Shown: positions 13,170 to 22,401 of the stretch, one piece after another
Layout: every line of letters begins with the position of its first letter
Numbering within the stretch: the stretch's first letter is position 1
Assembly: GCA_023386795.1 (NCBI GenBank)
Contig: JAEWJB010000018.1
Coordinates: 1 to 25,965, forward strand
Reading direction: 5' to 3'
DNA: 25,965 nucleotides
Origin: Pseudomonadota bacterium
GTDB taxonomy: Bacteria; Pseudomonadota; Gammaproteobacteria; Xanthomonadales; Xanthomonadaceae
The notes under the pieces: generated by a model
What the model saw: the letters and a program-made list of their open reading frames with translations, nothing else
What the model was told of the DNA's origin: nothing
The model's database searches: none
Position numbers and translations under genes: made by a program

Positions 13170-13587
13170 CGCCTTCCTCCTCCTGCAGGCTCACGAACGC
13201 CACGAACGGCACGCCCTCGTTTGCCCACGCCACGGCCGCTTCGTCGAGGATGTCCAGCAGGAAGTGGAAATCCTCGGCGGCACCGGCGCGCAGCGCATCC
13301 ACCGCTTCCAGCAGCACGGCATAGCCCTGCGCCGGCAGCCACGAGAGGTCGCGCAGGTTGTCCGACAGCGCGTCCCAGTTCATGCCGCTGCCATGCGGGA
13401 AATCCAGCTGCGTGGCCAGGCGCGCCAGCAGCGTGCGCTTGCTCGCGCAGCCGGCCAGGTCCACGCGCAGCACGCGCAGGCCGGCATCGCGTGCCAACGC
13501 GGCCATGGTGTCCAGCGCTTCCGGGGCAATGCGGTAGACGCCGGATTGTCCCGGGTCGCCCAGATCCAGGTCGAAGTGCGCGGCCAT
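13162..13587 (-). CDS. Barstar-family ribonuclease inhibitor
   Basis: A 141-aa cytoplasmic acidic protein. The conserved stretch MNWDALSDNLRDLSWLP (about 69-85) corresponds to the barstar loop/helix that plugs the barnase active site, and LVLE-type strand GYAVLLEAVDAL follows. An N-terminal beta-alpha part precedes it (GVYRIAPEALDTMAALARDA, then LRVLRVDLAGC). Barstar keeps the cell safe from its own guanyl-specific RNase before export. The start at 13587 shares one base with the upstream stop as TGATG, so the inhibitor is made with the nuclease. At 141 aa it is longer than B. amyloliquefaciens barstar (about 90 aa), as is common in proteobacterial members. The acidic C-terminus (EEEGAG) is a small extension. 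Confidence 0.9.
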   Translation of the reverse strand: MAAHFDLDLGDPGQSGVYRIAPEALDTMAALARDAGLRVLRVDLAGCASKRTLLARLATQLDFPHGSGMNWDALSDNLRDLSWLPAQGYAVLLEAVDALRAGAAEDFHFLLDILDEAAVAWANEGVPFVAFVSLQEEEGAG

Positions 13588-14039
13588 CAGGGGCTCCGCG
13601 CCGGGACGCTGAAACTGCGAAACGTCTCGTAGTGGTCGTCGCTGTAGTACCAGATCTCCACCGGGTCGCCGCCGGTGACGATGCGCCGCGTGCCGCGGTG
13701 CGAGAGACCGGGTGTATCGACGGTGTATTCGCGGTAATAGCCGCGCGGGCGCTGCGGCAGCCGGCCCTCGCGGTTGCCGAACACGCTGCCATCCTGGTTG
13801 TACGGATACGGCCCGCCGCGCTGGACCAGGGCGATGGTCTGGCGCGCTTCGTCCGGCAGGAACGGCGGCAGGCCTTCGATGGCTCGCTGCGCCTGCCGCG
13901 GCGGCGCCGGCGCCGGGGCGGTCTGGCCGGTGATCGACGGGGCGAACTGCGGGTGCGGCTGCTGCGCCTGGCGCAGCCACCACAGCCCGCCGATCAGCAC
14001 GAGCAGGGCCAGGACCAGCAGGGCGGGTTTGCGCATCAT
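13587..14039 (-). CDS. Barnase-type (N1/T1/U2) guanyl ribonuclease with N-terminal anchor
   Basis: A 150-aa protein whose C-terminal half is a barnase-like ribonuclease. PYNQDGSVFGNREGRLPQ (78-95) is the family's DGxxFxNRE block. YYREYTVDTPG contains the general base E104, the Arg residues near R115 and R119 match barnase R83 and R87, and DDHYETFR holds the general acid H136. The family cuts single-stranded RNA after G. The N-terminus (about 5-21, PALLVLALLVLIGGLWW) is an export signal or membrane anchor without a clear cleavage site, followed by a Pro/Ala-rich linker to about 55. Starts are possible at 14039 and 14036; AGGAAG about nine bases before the first supports it. It is the first gene of a two-gene unit with its barstar inhibitor. 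Confidence 0.9.
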   Translation of the reverse strand: MMRKPALLVLALLVLIGGLWWLRQAQQPHPQFAPSITGQTAPAPAPPRQAQRAIEGLPPFLPDEARQTIALVQRGGPYPYNQDGSVFGNREGRLPQRPRGYYREYTVDTPGLSHRGTRRIVTGGDPVEIWYYSDDHYETFRSFSVPARSP

Positions 14040-14209
14040 CTCCAACGGCTTCCTGCACTCGGGGCACACAGAGTATGCGCATGCGCGCGCCGGGTGGACA
14101 CCGGCGCGACACGCGATTCACGCCGGGGTAACCGGGGACTGCGGCATGGTGGCGTCCCTTGCGGCGGCGGTCGCCGGGCCGGTGGGACGATCCCTCCCAA
14201 TGCCCGCAC

Positions 14210-14238
14210 TTGGTAAGCGCGCGCCGCATCCTTAACAT
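14210..14238 (+). promoter_or_regulatory. Probable sodA promoter
   Basis: TTGGTA (14210-14215), a 17-nt spacer and TAACAT (14233-14238), about 54 nt before the sodA start. The rest of the 250-bp region upstream back to the barnase start shows no other gene. No clear Fur or SoxR site was visible by eye. Confidence 0.6.
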
Positions 14239-14292
14239 TGTCAACGCAACGCCCGCGATGCCGCGGACGAAACGAGTCAAGGAGATCCACAC

Positions 14293-14904
<612 letters not shown>

Positions 14905-14926
14905 TCCTCGCCACCGCGCGATGACG

Positions 14927-14956
14927 AAGGCCGGGCTTGCCCGGCCTTTCGTCTTT
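14927..14956 (+). terminator. Rho-independent terminator of sodA
   Basis: AAGGCCGGGC-TT-GCCCGGCCTT is a perfect 10-bp stem, followed by TTCGTCTTT as the T-rich tail. It ends right at the stop codon of the convergent EEP gene, so it may serve that transcript as well. Confidence 0.9.
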
Positions 14957-15826
14957 CTACGGCGCTGCGGCGGGCCGCAGCAGTTGCACGGTCGCCACCA
15001 GCCCGCGCGCGCCCGAGCCCTCGGCGCCGGGCAGGCGCAGGGCGGCCAGCCGCAGCACGCGGAAGCTGTCGCGCCGCAGCAGGATGTGGTCGTGGCGCGC
15101 CGTGCCGGTGTCGGCCATGTCCGGCAGGAGGCCTTCCTGTTCGCGCGATGCCGGCGGACGCGCTTCCTGGTACTGCGCCTGCAGCGCCGCCAGTTCGGCG
15201 GCATTCTCCCCGCAGGCGAAATCGCCGAGCAGCACGGTGGGCAGGCCGTCGTCGGTGACCTCCATCCAGCGCAGCAGGTTGACCACCTGGCGCGCGCGGA
15301 TCAGGCCGTCGTCGCTGCGCGCCTCGCCAGCGTGGAGTTGGGTGACGTACGCGTTGACCGGCAGGCCGTCGATTTCCAGCCGCACCATGCCGGCGGTGCT
15401 GGCCATCTCGAACGGATGCAGCAGTGTGACCGCGTCGGCGCTCACCGGCCTGCGGGTCAGCAGGGCGTTGCCCTGGCGGGTGGGCCGGCTTGGCGGATCG
15501 GCGCTGATGAAGCTGCAGCCGTAGTCGAGCTGCGCGGCGAGCCAGCAGGCCTGGTTCGGCATCTGCGGCGTCTGTTGCACGTCCTGCAGCGCAACCACAT
15601 CGGGCTTGAGGGCGCGCAGCGCCTCCACGATGCCGTCGCGGTGTTCGAGCCAGCGTCCCTGGTCGGGGGCGAGACTGAAGGTCGCCACCGTCAACACGCC
15701 TTCGCCGGCGCCGGGCGGCAACGCCAGCGGCAAGCCGGGCGAATGCGCCTGTGCCCAGCCGCCGACCAGCAGGGTCGGCAGCCAGGTCCAGCGGGCGATG
15801 CGGTGCAGGGCGTGCAGGGGGGGCAT
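14957..15826 (-). CDS. EEP-fold protein with degenerate active site (pseudo-endonuclease/phosphatase)
   Basis: A 289-aa secreted protein with a signal peptide ending near AQA-H (about 28), then one endonuclease/exonuclease/phosphatase domain. It is a paralogue of the EEP domain in the upstream gene. Aligned by eye, that domain has Asn43, Glu74, His155, Asp193-Asn195 and Asp270-His271; here these are Ser51 (TFSLA), Asp82 (LQDV), Gln163 (TQLHAG), Asp202-Ala204 (GDFA) and Gly272-Ala273. Only Asp202 and the D246-H247 pair survive. The fold and the hydrophobic pattern (DVVALQDV, GNALLTRRPV, LPTVLLGDF) are intact, so it is a pseudoenzyme or binding protein rather than a broken gene. It starts 17 bp after the fusion gene's stop and shares its operon. 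Confidence 0.8.
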   Translation of the reverse strand: MPPLHALHRIARWTWLPTLLVGGWAQAHSPGLPLALPPGAGEGVLTVATFSLAPDQGRWLEHRDGIVEALRALKPDVVALQDVQQTPQMPNQACWLAAQLDYGCSFISADPPSRPTRQGNALLTRRPVSADAVTLLHPFEMASTAGMVRLEIDGLPVNAYVTQLHAGEARSDDGLIRARQVVNLLRWMEVTDDGLPTVLLGDFACGENAAELAALQAQYQEARPPASREQEGLLPDMADTGTARHDHILLRRDSFRVLRLAALRLPGAEGSGARGLVATVQLLRPAAAP

Positions 15827-15843
15827 GCGGCGATGCTAACGGG

Positions 15844-18800
15844 TCAAGGTGCAGGCGCCGTGCACGCGCGTGCGTCGGGGCAGTCGATGGCCACCCCGCT
15901 GGCGGGCAGTTCGAGCGCGGCCTGCGCCGCGGGAGCATCGGCCGCTCGCGCGAGGGTCACCTGGTAGGTGCCGGCATCGATCCGCCACTGCTGCGCGCCG
16001 ACATCGAAACGGGCCAGCGTGCGCGGTTCCAGTTCCACCTCCAGGCGGCGGGTCTGGCCCGGCTGCAGTTCGACCCGTCGCCAGCCGGCCAGCCGCAGCC
16101 GGTTCGGCGCTTCGCCGGGCAGGCGCACGTACAGCTGCGGCACTGCGGTGCCGGCGCGTGCGCCGGTATTGCGAACATCGAAGCTGGCGAACACGCGTGC
16201 TCCCTGCCGGACCAGGCTCAGCTCGCCGAACGCGAAGGTGGTGTACGACAGGCCATGGCCGAACGCGAACTGCGGACGCAGGCCGCGCGCATCGAACCAC
16301 TTGTAGCCGACCTGCGCGCCTTCGATGTCGTAGTCGATCTCATCGTCGGGCTTGTTCGCCGGCTTGAAGCCGAGGCCGTTGATGTGCGGGCGCGGCAGCT
16401 GCGTTTCGTCCACCGGCCAGCTCACGGGCAGGTGGCCGGATGGATTGGCCCGTCCGGAGAGCAGGTCGGCGATGGCCGGGCCACCGCCGATGCCGGGGAA
16501 CCACGCCTGCAGCACCGCCGGCGCCTTCGACAGCCAAGGCAGGCGCACCGGCCCGTTGGTCTCCAGCACCACGACGGTACGCGGGTTGGCATCGGCCACC
16601 GCTTCAACCAGCGCGTCCTGTCCGTCGGGCAGGCGCATGTCCGGCAGGTCCACCGATTCGGCGGCCCACTGCGTGGCGAACACCACCGCCACCTGCGCCT
16701 GCCGCGCCAGCCGCACGGCGGCGGCGCGGTCGCGGCCGTCGGCATAGTCGATGCGCGCGTTCGGGAACCGCTCGCGCAGGGCCTGCAGCGGCGAGGACGG
16801 ATGGAACATCACCGGGCCCGGCCAGGTGGTCGGCGCCACGCCGGGCACCGCGTTGGTGCCCAGTGCGGTCCAGCCGACCACCGAGGAGCCACCGCCGCCG
16901 AGCACGCCCTTGTCCGCGTGCCCGCCGATCACCGCGATGCGCTGGACGTCACCGGCCAACGGCAACAAGGCGCCCTCGTTGCGCAGCAGCACGCTGCCTT
17001 CGGTGGCAACCCGGCGAGCGGCTTGGAGGCCGGCCTGCGCGTCGATCGGGCCGCGCTGCGGCGGCTGGTCGAAGGCACCGGTGGCGATGAACGCACGCAT
17101 GATGCGCCGGACCATGTCGTCCAGCCGCGCCTGCGGCACCACGCCGGCGGATACCGCCATGCGCAGCGGCGCATCGAAGTACACCGCCTTGTCGAACACT
17201 TCGCCGGCCGACTGCTGGTCCAGCCCGGCCAGCGCCGCCTTCGAGCCGCTGTGCACGCCGCCCCAATCCGACATCACGTAGCCCGGCCAGCGCCACTGCT
17301 GCTTGAGGATGCGGTTGAGCAGTTCGTCGTGCTCGCAGCCGTAGGTGCCGTTGATGCGGTTGTAGGAACACATCACCGAGCCCGGCTCGCCAATGCCCAG
17401 CGCGATCTCGAACGCCAGCAGGTCCGATTCGCGCATCGCCTGCTCGCCGATCTTCGCGCTGTGGAAGTTGCGCGCGGTTTCCAGGTCGTTCATCGCGTAG
17501 TGCTTCATCGTCGAGACGACGTGTTCGGACTGCACGCCTCGGATCGATTCGCCGACGATGCGCCCGGCCAGCAACGGATCCTCGCCGGCGTATTCGAAGT
17601 TGCGCCCGTTGCGCGGGTCGCGTTGCAGGTTGACGCTGCCGGCCAGCAGCACGTTGAACCCCTGCTGCCAGCTCTCGCGGCCCATCGTGCGGCCGCCCTC
17701 GAAGGCCAGTTCGCGGTTCCAGGAGGAAGCCAGCGCGAGGTTGGACGGCATCGCGGTGGAGACATCGCTGGCGCGCATGCCGCCGGGATTGGTGACGCCC
17801 AGGCCGGCGTCGGCCAGCTGCTGGGCGGGGATGCCGAGGCGTTCGATCGCCGGCACGTAGCCGGCCGAGCCCAGCGACAGCGGCGGGCGCTTGTCGCCAA
17901 TGCCGAAGTAGCTGCGGATCAGCACGAACTTCTCGTCCTGCGTCATCGCCTGCACCAGCAGCGCGGCGCGGCGGTCCGGGGACAGCGCACGGTCGCGCCA
18001 CGGCTGCGCGCTCGCCTGTGGTGGCAGCGGGCGCAGGGTGGTCAGCACGCCATAGTGGTCCGAGGCACGCACACCCTCGGCATCCGGCCGCTGGAACAGG
18101 CGCTCGCTACCCAGTACCTGGAAGCGGCCGCGCTGGGCGAACAGGTGGTCGATGCGCATCGGCGGCGCACTGGCCGGGTCGAGCGTGGTGTCGCTGGCGC
18201 GGTCGCGGCCCGGGTGCACGGCGCGGTATCCGTCATCGAAACCGGTGTTCAACGCCGCCAGTTCCGGGGCCTCGCTGCTGGCGTTGAAGTCGCCGGCGAG
18301 CAGTACCGGCACGCCGGCCGAATCGCGGTCCACCCATTCGAGCAGGTCGGCCAGCTGCTGCTGGCGCATCGCCGCTCCCGGGGCGGTGTGTTCCCAGAAC
18401 AGGTGGGTGACATAGACGTCCAGCACCCGCCCGTCGATATCCACACGCAGGCGTGCGGCGGTGCGGTGATCGTCCAGCGGGCGCAGCCGCAGTTCACCAT
18501 CGCCCAGCACGCGGTGGCGGGTGAGCAGCGCGTTGCCATAGCGCATCGGGCTGCCGACCGGGTCGGTGCTGACGAAGTGCCACTGGTAACCGAGGGCGTC
18601 GGCCAGCCATTGCGCCTGGTTCTGCTGGCCTTCGCGCTGGATTACTTCCTGCAGCGCGATCACGTCCGGGCGCAGGCGCTTGAACGTCTCCAGGATCTGC
18701 ACGCGGCGGCGTGGCCAATCTTCACGGTCGTGGTAGAGGTTGAGGGTGACCACGCTGATCGGCTGCGGGGCTGCGGCCTGCGTGGCGGATACGGGGGCAT

Positions 18801-18867
18801 CCGCGGCCGATGCGAGGAGGGGAGAGAAAGCCAGCAGGCATCCCAGGAAATGTGAAAACGTTTTCAT
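15844..18867 (-). CDS. Secreted EEP-domain/GH3 glycosidase fusion
   Basis: A 1007-aa protein in one uninterrupted frame. Residues 1-21 are a signal peptide (cleavage near ASA-A). Residues 37-280 form an intact EEP domain: N43, LQEV (E74), H155 (VTHLF), GDFN (D193, N195), RIDH (240-241) and ASDH (D270, H271). From about 290 a full GH3 beta-glucosidase follows, with AERLGIPAQQLADAGLG-like substrate-site region, KHYAMND (455-461), nucleophile D534 in VMSDWGG, the alpha/beta sandwich (IAVIGGHAD, GPGP-like) and a fibronectin III-like end. EEP domains cleave phosphodiesters or phosphomonoesters, and GH3 removes terminal glycosyl units; the pair could act on a glycolipid or a phosphorylated glycan, which is inference. 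The start ATG 18867 has no clear SD but begins the signal peptide. A LacI-type palindrome overlaps it. Confidence 0.88.
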   Translation of the reverse strand: MKTFSHFLGCLLAFSPLLASAADAPVSATQAAAPQPISVVTLNLYHDREDWPRRRVQILETFKRLRPDVIALQEVIQREGQQNQAQWLADALGYQWHFVSTDPVGSPMRYGNALLTRHRVLGDGELRLRPLDDHRTAARLRVDIDGRVLDVYVTHLFWEHTAPGAAMRQQQLADLLEWVDRDSAGVPVLLAGDFNASSEAPELAALNTGFDDGYRAVHPGRDRASDTTLDPASAPPMRIDHLFAQRGRFQVLGSERLFQRPDAEGVRASDHYGVLTTLRPLPPQASAQPWRDRALSPDRRAALLVQAMTQDEKFVLIRSYFGIGDKRPPLSLGSAGYVPAIERLGIPAQQLADAGLGVTNPGGMRASDVSTAMPSNLALASSWNRELAFEGGRTMGRESWQQGFNVLLAGSVNLQRDPRNGRNFEYAGEDPLLAGRIVGESIRGVQSEHVVSTMKHYAMNDLETARNFHSAKIGEQAMRESDLLAFEIALGIGEPGSVMCSYNRINGTYGCEHDELLNRILKQQWRWPGYVMSDWGGVHSGSKAALAGLDQQSAGEVFDKAVYFDAPLRMAVSAGVVPQARLDDMVRRIMRAFIATGAFDQPPQRGPIDAQAGLQAARRVATEGSVLLRNEGALLPLAGDVQRIAVIGGHADKGVLGGGGSSVVGWTALGTNAVPGVAPTTWPGPVMFHPSSPLQALRERFPNARIDYADGRDRAAAVRLARQAQVAVVFATQWAAESVDLPDMRLPDGQDALVEAVADANPRTVVVLETNGPVRLPWLSKAPAVLQAWFPGIGGGPAIADLLSGRANPSGHLPVSWPVDETQLPRPHINGLGFKPANKPDDEIDYDIEGAQVGYKWFDARGLRPQFAFGHGLSYTTFAFGELSLVRQGARVFASFDVRNTGARAGTAVPQLYVRLPGEAPNRLRLAGWRRVELQPGQTRRLEVELEPRTLARFDVGAQQWRIDAGTYQVTLARAADAPAAQAALELPASGVAIDCPDARACTAPAP
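18853..18866. promoter_or_regulatory. LacI-family-type operator palindrome at the fusion gene start
   Basis: TGAAAACGTTTTCA is a perfect 14-bp palindrome covering codons 1-5 of the EEP-GH3 gene. It matches the general LacI/GalR-family operator pattern (TG-A-A-x-CG-x-T-T-CA, as in the cre site consensus). The codons MKTFS would yield this sequence only with particular codon choices. No LacI gene is in the window. Confidence 0.5.
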
Positions 18868-18915
18868 AGGCGGGCGTGCGATTGCATTGGAAAGGGGAGG
18901 GCGAAGCAAGGGGAA

Positions 18916-20667
18916 TCAGCGCAGCGTCTGGTCGCTGCGCATCACCGGGTAGAGACGGTAGCGCTCGTCCCAGCTGGGGTGTCGGCGATAGAAGAAATCC
19001 AGGCGTGCGCGCGGATCGGCGGCGAAGGCCGCATCCTCGCGCACGCGGCGTTCGAACTCGGCCTTCAGCGCGGGGTCGTCGGCGAGCATCTTCTCGGCGA
19101 CTTCCTCGGCCACGTAGGCCTCCATGTATTCCTTGCGCTCGAACGCATTGTTGAACTCGCCCCATTGCAGCAGCGAATCGGGCGCCTGTGGCTCGAGCAT
19201 GGCCATCACCAGCCGCGCCTGCGGCTGGGCGATGGGCACGAACAGCGCGCCGGCACCGATGGCGCGCGAATCGTCGCGCCACTGGCCCTGCACGCTCAGG
19301 CGCTGGTGGCCTTCCACCGACTGCGCGGAGAAGTCGGCCGCATCGGCGCGGAACGTCTGCACGCGGGCCGTGCCCTGGTCGCCGAGCACCGCGAACGCGA
19401 TGCCCTGTACGCGCAGCTTTTCGCCTACCCACGCTGCATGCGCGGCGGGTACCACGTAGCCGCCGCGCGGCGCGTCGACCACCACGCTGGGGCGGACGTC
19501 GTCGCGCAGCGGCACGTGCCAGACCTGCGGGGTGCGTTCGTCGTAGCGCGTCATCAACGCGCCGGAGATCGGCGAAGGCGTGCGGGTGTAGGCATAGCCG
19601 CGGAAATCGACGGTGCGCGCCTTGTCGCTGGCCTTGTAGTCGAGCGCAACCGGCTGCCCGGCGAGATCGGCGCGGTCGGCGGCCTGCGCATCGGTGCGCC
19701 ATTGCGTGCCATGGCGCGCGGCCTGCTGCAGCACCGAGACGATGGTGTTGCGCATGATCTTCACGCGCTGCGGGTACGGCTTCCACGAGTGCGTCTCGAC
19801 CAGCATGCCGAAGCGGTTGCGCAGCTGGAAGTAGCCATTGGAGAAACGCGGCGGCGACACCGCGTCCTCGAAGCCGGAAGCCGGGTCGTCGTCCACCACG
19901 AAAGACGGGTAATAGGGCAATGGCAGCGAGCCCTGGCGCTTGAGGTCGGCCATCACCGCGTCGCGCAGCACCTTGCCGTCGCCGGCGAGCCGCGCGTCGC
20001 CGGCGTGCAGCGGCTCGACCTGCACGGAGACGTCATGCTCGAACTGCGCGCCGTCGGTGGCGTGCAGGTCCACGTAGAGCAACGGGTCCCACTGCTGCAC
20101 GAGGCGCAGCATGGCCTGCATCTCCGGCGCGTCGGCCTTGACGTAATCGCGGTTGAGATTGAGGTTCTGCGCGGTCACGCGCCAGCCCATCTCGCGCGGC
20201 CCGCGCTGGTTGGGCCGGTTCCAGGCCCCAAAGCGCTCGTGGCCGTCGACGTTGAATACCGGCACGAACAACCAGACCACCTTGTCCAGCGTGCCCTTGG
20301 CCGCCTTGCCGTCGAGCAGTTCGCGCAGGGCCAGGAAGCCGGCGTCCTTGCCGTCGATCTCCCCGGCGTGGATGCCGCCCTGGATCAGCACGACCGGCAA
20401 CTGCCTGGCGGCGATGGCGGCCGGGTCGAGCGCGCCTGCGGTGGAAACGGCCAGCGCCTTCATCGGCCGGCCCTCGGGGGTGGTGCCGAACTGCAGGCAG
20501 CGCACCGCGCCGGGATAACGCGCGGCGAACGCATCGCACAGGGCGATGACCTCGTCATAGCGGCCGGTATCCTGAAACCCGCTGCGCTCGGACACGGTGG
20601 TCAAGGCGGTCGGCGCGGCCATCGCGGGGCAGGCGAGGGCGCACAGCAGCAAGGCGGACAGGCGCAT
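18916..20667 (-). CDS. Secreted M14-family zinc metallopeptidase
   Basis: A 583-aa secreted metallopeptidase. The signal peptide MRLSALLLCALACPAMA ends near AMA-A (about 17). The M14 catalytic domain has the zinc ligands H100 and E103 in GGIHAGEIDG and H202 in VDLHATDG; LVETHSW (289-295) places E291 as the catalytic Glu. QNLNLNRDY (167-175) is the usual arginine-region signature. M14 enzymes cut C-terminal residues from peptides; members with a long C-terminal extension like this one (about 320-583, unassigned) include murein-amidase-like forms. A TTG at 20691 opens the frame earlier, but the ATG at 20667 begins the signal peptide. It is divergent from the POT peptide symporter and lies 48 bp before the EEP-GH3 gene. 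Peptide release outside and uptake inside is a sensible pairing. Confidence 0.9.
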   Translation of the reverse strand: MRLSALLLCALACPAMAAPTALTTVSERSGFQDTGRYDEVIALCDAFAARYPGAVRCLQFGTTPEGRPMKALAVSTAGALDPAAIAARQLPVVLIQGGIHAGEIDGKDAGFLALRELLDGKAAKGTLDKVVWLFVPVFNVDGHERFGAWNRPNQRGPREMGWRVTAQNLNLNRDYVKADAPEMQAMLRLVQQWDPLLYVDLHATDGAQFEHDVSVQVEPLHAGDARLAGDGKVLRDAVMADLKRQGSLPLPYYPSFVVDDDPASGFEDAVSPPRFSNGYFQLRNRFGMLVETHSWKPYPQRVKIMRNTIVSVLQQAARHGTQWRTDAQAADRADLAGQPVALDYKASDKARTVDFRGYAYTRTPSPISGALMTRYDERTPQVWHVPLRDDVRPSVVVDAPRGGYVVPAAHAAWVGEKLRVQGIAFAVLGDQGTARVQTFRADAADFSAQSVEGHQRLSVQGQWRDDSRAIGAGALFVPIAQPQARLVMAMLEPQAPDSLLQWGEFNNAFERKEYMEAYVAEEVAEKMLADDPALKAEFERRVREDAAFAADPRARLDFFYRRHPSWDERYRLYPVMRSDQTLR

Positions 20668-20823
20668 CCACGGTTTCCATGGGGGGATCAACCCGCGAGC
20701 CTACGTGACACGGCGGCGCGGGCCAAGCTGCACTGCGGCGAGAGGCTGCTGCCGGGGCCGGCGTTGCCCCGCAAGAAAAGGCCTGATCGGTTAGGCTTGG
20801 GGTTTGTCCTGCAGAACATCCCG

Positions 20824-22386
20824 ATGACGACCTCTTCCCCGGCCGCCACCGCGACGGCGCGCATGCCGCGCCAGATCCCCTTCATCATCGGCAACGAGGC
20901 CTGCGAGCGCTTCAGCTTCTACGGGATGCGCAACATCCTGGTGCAGTTCCTGATCACCTCGCTGCTGCTGCAGGAGGTGACCGCGCCCGGCCGCGAAGCC
21001 GAGGCCAAGCACATCATGCACAGCTTCATGATCGGCGTGTATTTCTTCCCGCTGCTCGGGGGCTGGCTGGCCGACCGCTTCTTCGGCAAGTACAACACCA
21101 TTCTGTGGTTCAGCCTGGTCTACTGCGCCGGCCATGCCTGCCTGGCGCTGTTCGAAGGCGACCGCAACGGTTTCTTCCTCGGCCTGGGCCTGATCGCGCT
21201 GGGCGCGGGCGGCATCAAGCCGCTGGTGGCCTCGTTCATGGGCGACCAGTTCGACCAGTCGAACAAGCAGCTGGCCAAGGTCGCCTTCGACGCCTTCTAC
21301 TGGATCATCAATTTCGGCTCGCTGTTCGCCTCGCTGCTGATCCCGCTGGCGCTGAAGAACCTCGGCCCGGCATGGGCGTTCGGCATCCCGGGCCTGCTGA
21401 TGTTCGTGGCCACCGCGGTGTTCTGGTCCGGCCGCCACCGTTACGTGCGCGTGCCGTTGCCGCCGAAGGACCCGCATTCTTTCGCCCATGTCGTGCGCAG
21501 CGCCCTGCTGGCCAAGGCACCGGGGCAGGGCCGCCCGGGCCTGGTGCTGGCCGCGGTTTCGGTGCTGTTGGCGCTGGCAAGTTTTGCCTTCGTCGATACG
21601 TTGGGCATCGTGATCTGCCTGTGCCTGGCGATGGTGCTGTTGCTGGCCGGCATCGGCGGCGGCACCTGGTGGCAGCTGGAGCGCGCACGCGGCGTGCATC
21701 CGGACGCGGCGGTGGATGGCGCGCGCGCGGTGCTGCGCGTGCTGGTGATCTTCGCCCTGGTCACCCCGTTCTTCTCGCTGTTCGACCAGAAGGCCTCGAC
21801 CTGGGTGCTGCAGGGGCGCGAGATGGTGATGCCCTCCTGGTTCACCGCCTCGCAGATGCAGGCGCTCAATCCGGCGCTGGTGATGATCCTGATCCCGTTC
21901 AACAACCTCGTGCTGTATCCATTGCTGCGCAAGGGCGGCTACGAGCCCACCGCACTGCGCCGCATGACTGCCGGCATCGCCTTCAGCGGCCTGGCGTGGG
22001 TGGTGGTCGGCGCGATCCAGGTGGTGATGGACGGCGGCGACGCGATGCACATCGCCTGGCAGATCCTGCCCTATGCCCTGCTGACCTTCGGCGAGGTGCT
22101 GGTCTCGGCCACGGGCCTGGAGTTCGCCTACAGCCAGGCGCCGGCCTCGATGAAGGGTGTGGTGATGAGCTTCTGGAACCTCACCACCACCGTGGGCAAC
22201 CTGTGGGTGCTGCTGTCCAACGTGGCGGTGCGCAATGACACGGTGACCGGCCACATCGCCGGCACGGGCCTGAGCGAGACCGCCTTCCTGATGTTCTTCT
22301 TCGCCGGCTTCGCGTTCCTGGCCGCGCTGGCCTTCGGCCTGTATGCGCGCCGCTACCGCGTGGTCGACCACTACCGCCTTGCCTGA
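20824..22386 (+). CDS. POT/PTR-family peptide:H+ symporter
   Basis: A 520-aa inner-membrane transporter of the proton-dependent oligopeptide family (MFS fold, about 14 helices). EACERFSFYGMRNIL (about 22-36) is the ExxERFxYYG signature of helix 1, which couples protons to di- and tripeptide uptake. FMGDQFDQ (about 138-145) and the EFAYSQAPASMKGVVMSFW block near 437-455 are further family blocks. The reading frame is open about 615 codons further upstream opposite the metallopeptidase gene, but ATG 20824 begins the recognised N-terminus; the SD is weak. The rhomboid gene starts 15 nt after the stop. Its role is to bring in peptides released by secreted peptidases such as the divergent M14 enzyme. 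Confidence 0.93.
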   Translation: MTTSSPAATATARMPRQIPFIIGNEACERFSFYGMRNILVQFLITSLLLQEVTAPGREAEAKHIMHSFMIGVYFFPLLGGWLADRFFGKYNTILWFSLVYCAGHACLALFEGDRNGFFLGLGLIALGAGGIKPLVASFMGDQFDQSNKQLAKVAFDAFYWIINFGSLFASLLIPLALKNLGPAWAFGIPGLLMFVATAVFWSGRHRYVRVPLPPKDPHSFAHVVRSALLAKAPGQGRPGLVLAAVSVLLALASFAFVDTLGIVICLCLAMVLLLAGIGGGTWWQLERARGVHPDAAVDGARAVLRVLVIFALVTPFFSLFDQKASTWVLQGREMVMPSWFTASQMQALNPALVMILIPFNNLVLYPLLRKGGYEPTALRRMTAGIAFSGLAWVVVGAIQVVMDGGDAMHIAWQILPYALLTFGEVLVSATGLEFAYSQAPASMKGVVMSFWNLTTTVGNLWVLLSNVAVRNDTVTGHIAGTGLSETAFLMFFFAGFAFLAALAFGLYARRYRVVDHYRLA

Positions 22387-22401
22387 TCCCCGAGCCCGTC
22401 G

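Noticed and set aside
15751..18855. 1034-aa plus-strand ORF opposite EEP-GH3
   Set aside because: Antisense shadow of a verified gene with both domains' catalytic motifs; composition is His/Arg/Gln-rich without structure.
18979..20823. 615-codon in-frame upstream extension of the POT transporter
   Set aside because: It lies opposite the M14 gene and would precede the membrane signature by an Arg/His-rich chain; a chance open frame.
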